The position numbers and the translations under genes were made by a program. Shown here in pieces: positions 45,119-46,179 of a stretch of 46,179 bases of DNA; positions within the stretch are counted from its first letter, which is position 1, and every line of letters starts with the position of its first letter. The stretch is from Coriobacteriia bacterium. GTDB lineage: Bacteria; Actinomycetota; Coriobacteriia; Anaerosomatales; PALSA-660. The DNA lies in contig JAUSBS010000047.1 in NCBI GenBank assembly GCA_030651905.1, forward strand, positions 1 to 46,179, read 5' to 3'. The notes below the pieces were generated by a model. It was not told where the DNA came from and made no database searches. It saw nothing but the letters and a program-made list of their open reading frames with translations.

Positions 45119-45602
45119 CTTCGTCACCCTCCGTGATTTCCCCTGAGGCCGAGGAATCGTAGTCGCCTCGCGGCAACGCCTTGTCGAGGTCGAGCAGGAT
45201 GATCAGCCGATCCTCGCAGCGGGCCACGCCCTCGAACACCTCGGCGGTCTCCGCAGTCAGCGCCGTCTCGGGCGGATCGAGTATGTCGGCCACCGCGATC
45301 GAGACGACCTCGCTGGCCGCATCGACCGCGAGCCCCACCAGTCCGGCCTCGCCTTCCGCGACGATGATGCGTGACGAGGACGAGGGATGGAAGTCGGTGT
45401 CGAAGAGCTTCTTCGCGAGGTTGACGACCGGGATCACGCGTCCGCGCAGGTTGATGACCCCGTCGACGATCTCGGGAGAGCGCGGCACCGGTGTCGCCGG
45501 CTCGTAGCGGATGATGCTGCTGACTTTGGCGATGGGCAGCCCGTACTCCTCCGGGCCCAGCCGGAAGATCACGTACTGTCGGACGTCCTCGGTACCGGCC
45601 AC
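45111..45602 (-). CDS. cheW: Chemotaxis adaptor CheW
   Basis: This 163-aa CheW-fold adaptor links receptors to CheA. The core runs from RQYVIFRLGPEEYGLPIAKV through VDGVINLRGRVIPVVNLAKK to IILLDLDKAL; an acidic C-terminal tail follows. The start is GTG at 45602, two bases from the end of the chemoreceptor stop, with TGGAGAG upstream. The open frame extends further into the chemoreceptor gene and is not used. Confidence 0.95.
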   Translation of the reverse strand: MAGTEDVRQYVIFRLGPEEYGLPIAKVSSIIRYEPATPVPRSPEIVDGVINLRGRVIPVVNLAKKLFDTDFHPSSSSRIIVAEGEAGLVGLAVDAASEVVSIAVADILDPPETALTAETAEVFEGVARCEDRLIILLDLDKALPRGDYDSSASGEITEGDEDV

Positions 45603-45603
45603 G

Positions 45604-46179
45604 TCAGTCGCTCTCCAAGCGGAAGATACGAACGGACTCCTCGAGCCGGTGCGCCATGTCCGCAAGGTCCTGCGCCGAGGAAGATACCTCCTCCATGCAG
45701 GCCGTCTGCTCCTGAGCGGCTGCCGCCGTCTCCTCCGCGGATGCCGCGTTCTGCTCGACCACGGCCGCGATATCGTGCATCGCCCGGTCCACGGACGAGG
45801 TCCGGTCGCGCTGCGTGGTCATGGCCTTGGCGATCTCGTCCGCGAGGACGGCCGTGCGGGACACGGCGTCGTTGATCTCGCGCAGGACCTCCCCGGTCCT
45901 GCCCACGACCTCGGTGCCGATGGCCACCTCGCTCGTACCGATCTCCATGTACTTGACGGCCTTCGCGGTCTCGGACTGGACCTCCTTGATGAGTTCGCCG
46001 ATCTGCTCCGCGGCTTTGCCGGAGCCTTCAGCCAGCTTCCTGACCTCCTCGGCGACCACGGAGAAGCCTCGCCCGGACTCGCCGGCGCGAGCGGCCTCGA
46101 TCGCAGCGTTGAGGGAGAGCAGGTTGGTCTGGTCAGCGATCGATGTGATGACGTCGACGATCTTGCCGATCTCCTCGCT
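45604..46179 (-). CDS. Methyl-accepting chemotaxis protein, C-terminal part (runs off window)
   Basis: The last 191 codons of a chemoreceptor are present. The signalling tip includes [20 protein letters not shown] and [15 protein letters not shown], and the C-terminus is a coiled coil ending [14 protein letters not shown]. There is no obvious CheR-docking pentapeptide (NWETF type) at the end. The 5' part with the sensor lies beyond the right edge. It is the first visible gene of the chemotaxis operon. Confidence 0.95.
   Translation of the reverse strand, partial: SEEIGKIVDVITSIADQTNLLSLNAAIEAARAGESGRGFSVVAEEVRKLAEGSGKAAEQIGELIKEVQSETAKAVKYMEIGTSEVAIGTEVVGRTGEVLREINDAVSRTAVLADEIAKAMTTQRDRTSSVDRAMHDIAAVVEQNAASAEETAAAAQEQTACMEEVSSSAQDLADMAHRLEESVRIFRLESD

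Overview
The window is high-GC bacterial DNA with dense, mostly minus-strand operons. The gene content points to an anaerobic actinobacterium of the Coriobacteriia type (for example the uncultured OPB41/Anaerosomatales-like lineages). Supporting signs are a core block arranged as in Bacillus/Clostridia (clpC-radA-disA-yacL-ispD-ispF ... cysE-cysS-rlmB-yacP-sigH), a Rex redox repressor, a 24-heme cytochrome c, a DUF362/ferredoxin protein and a B12/radical SAM enzyme. The taxonomic placement is inference from gene content only. No insertion sequence, prophage or CRISPR array was seen.

Layout. 1-4.5 kb: the 5' end of tuf with an upstream tRNA cluster (Tyr, Thr, Met), a hypothetical gene, a lone cyclic-nucleotide-binding protein, a DUF3307 membrane protein, a membrane-bound class III nucleotide cyclase, and tRNA-Thr(TGT). 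4.5-20.6 kb: the conserved core block (sigH, rae1/yacP, rlmB, cysS, cysE, ispF, ispD, yacL, disA, radA, clpC, lysS, greA), then tatA, rex and an MTA phosphorylase. 20.6-23.8 kb: a YhaM-type exonuclease, small proteins, a DUF2085 membrane protein and tRNA-Pro. 24-28 kb: the multiheme cytochrome, a RidA-like protein and a chemoreceptor. 27.9-29.5 kb: a probable selenoprotein operon, described below. 29.5-35.3 kb: a class A penicillin-binding protein, membrane proteins, a DMT transporter, a VanZ protein and a radical SAM enzyme. 35.3-39 kb: pilT, an NlpC/P60 peptidase, a peptidoglycan-binding protein and a small winged-helix-like protein. 39-46 kb: a chemotaxis operon transcribed mcp-cheW-cheY-cheB-cheA-cheC-cheD, ending in a Rossmann-GAF-GGDEF protein.

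The most notable item is at 27,899-29,479. A small thioredoxin-fold gene (ArsD/YuzD-like) is cut by an in-frame TGA in the context Cys-Cys-Ser-Gly-Gly-TGA-Gly-Pro. The frame continues for 88 codons. A 9-bp hairpin with a GGA loop begins 8 nt after the TGA and fits the bacterial SECIS rules. The gene lies behind a palindrome of the CsoR/CstR operator type and overlaps a DUF362/2x[4Fe-4S] gene by 4 nt. I read this as a selenocysteine-containing redox protein, probably under copper or persulfide control and coupled to a ferredoxin-like partner.

Other points of interest are the 24-heme cytochrome with three CX3CH sites, the NAD-binding-like domain fused to a diguanylate cyclase, a CheC that has lost active-site residues, a class A PBP lacking the usual second catalytic Glu of its glycosyltransferase, an apparent AUC start codon, and a greA promoter whose -35 lies in the loop of the tatA terminator hairpin. 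Four signalling systems (a class III cyclase with a cNMP-binding protein, DisA, GGDEF, and chemotaxis) occur within 46 kb.
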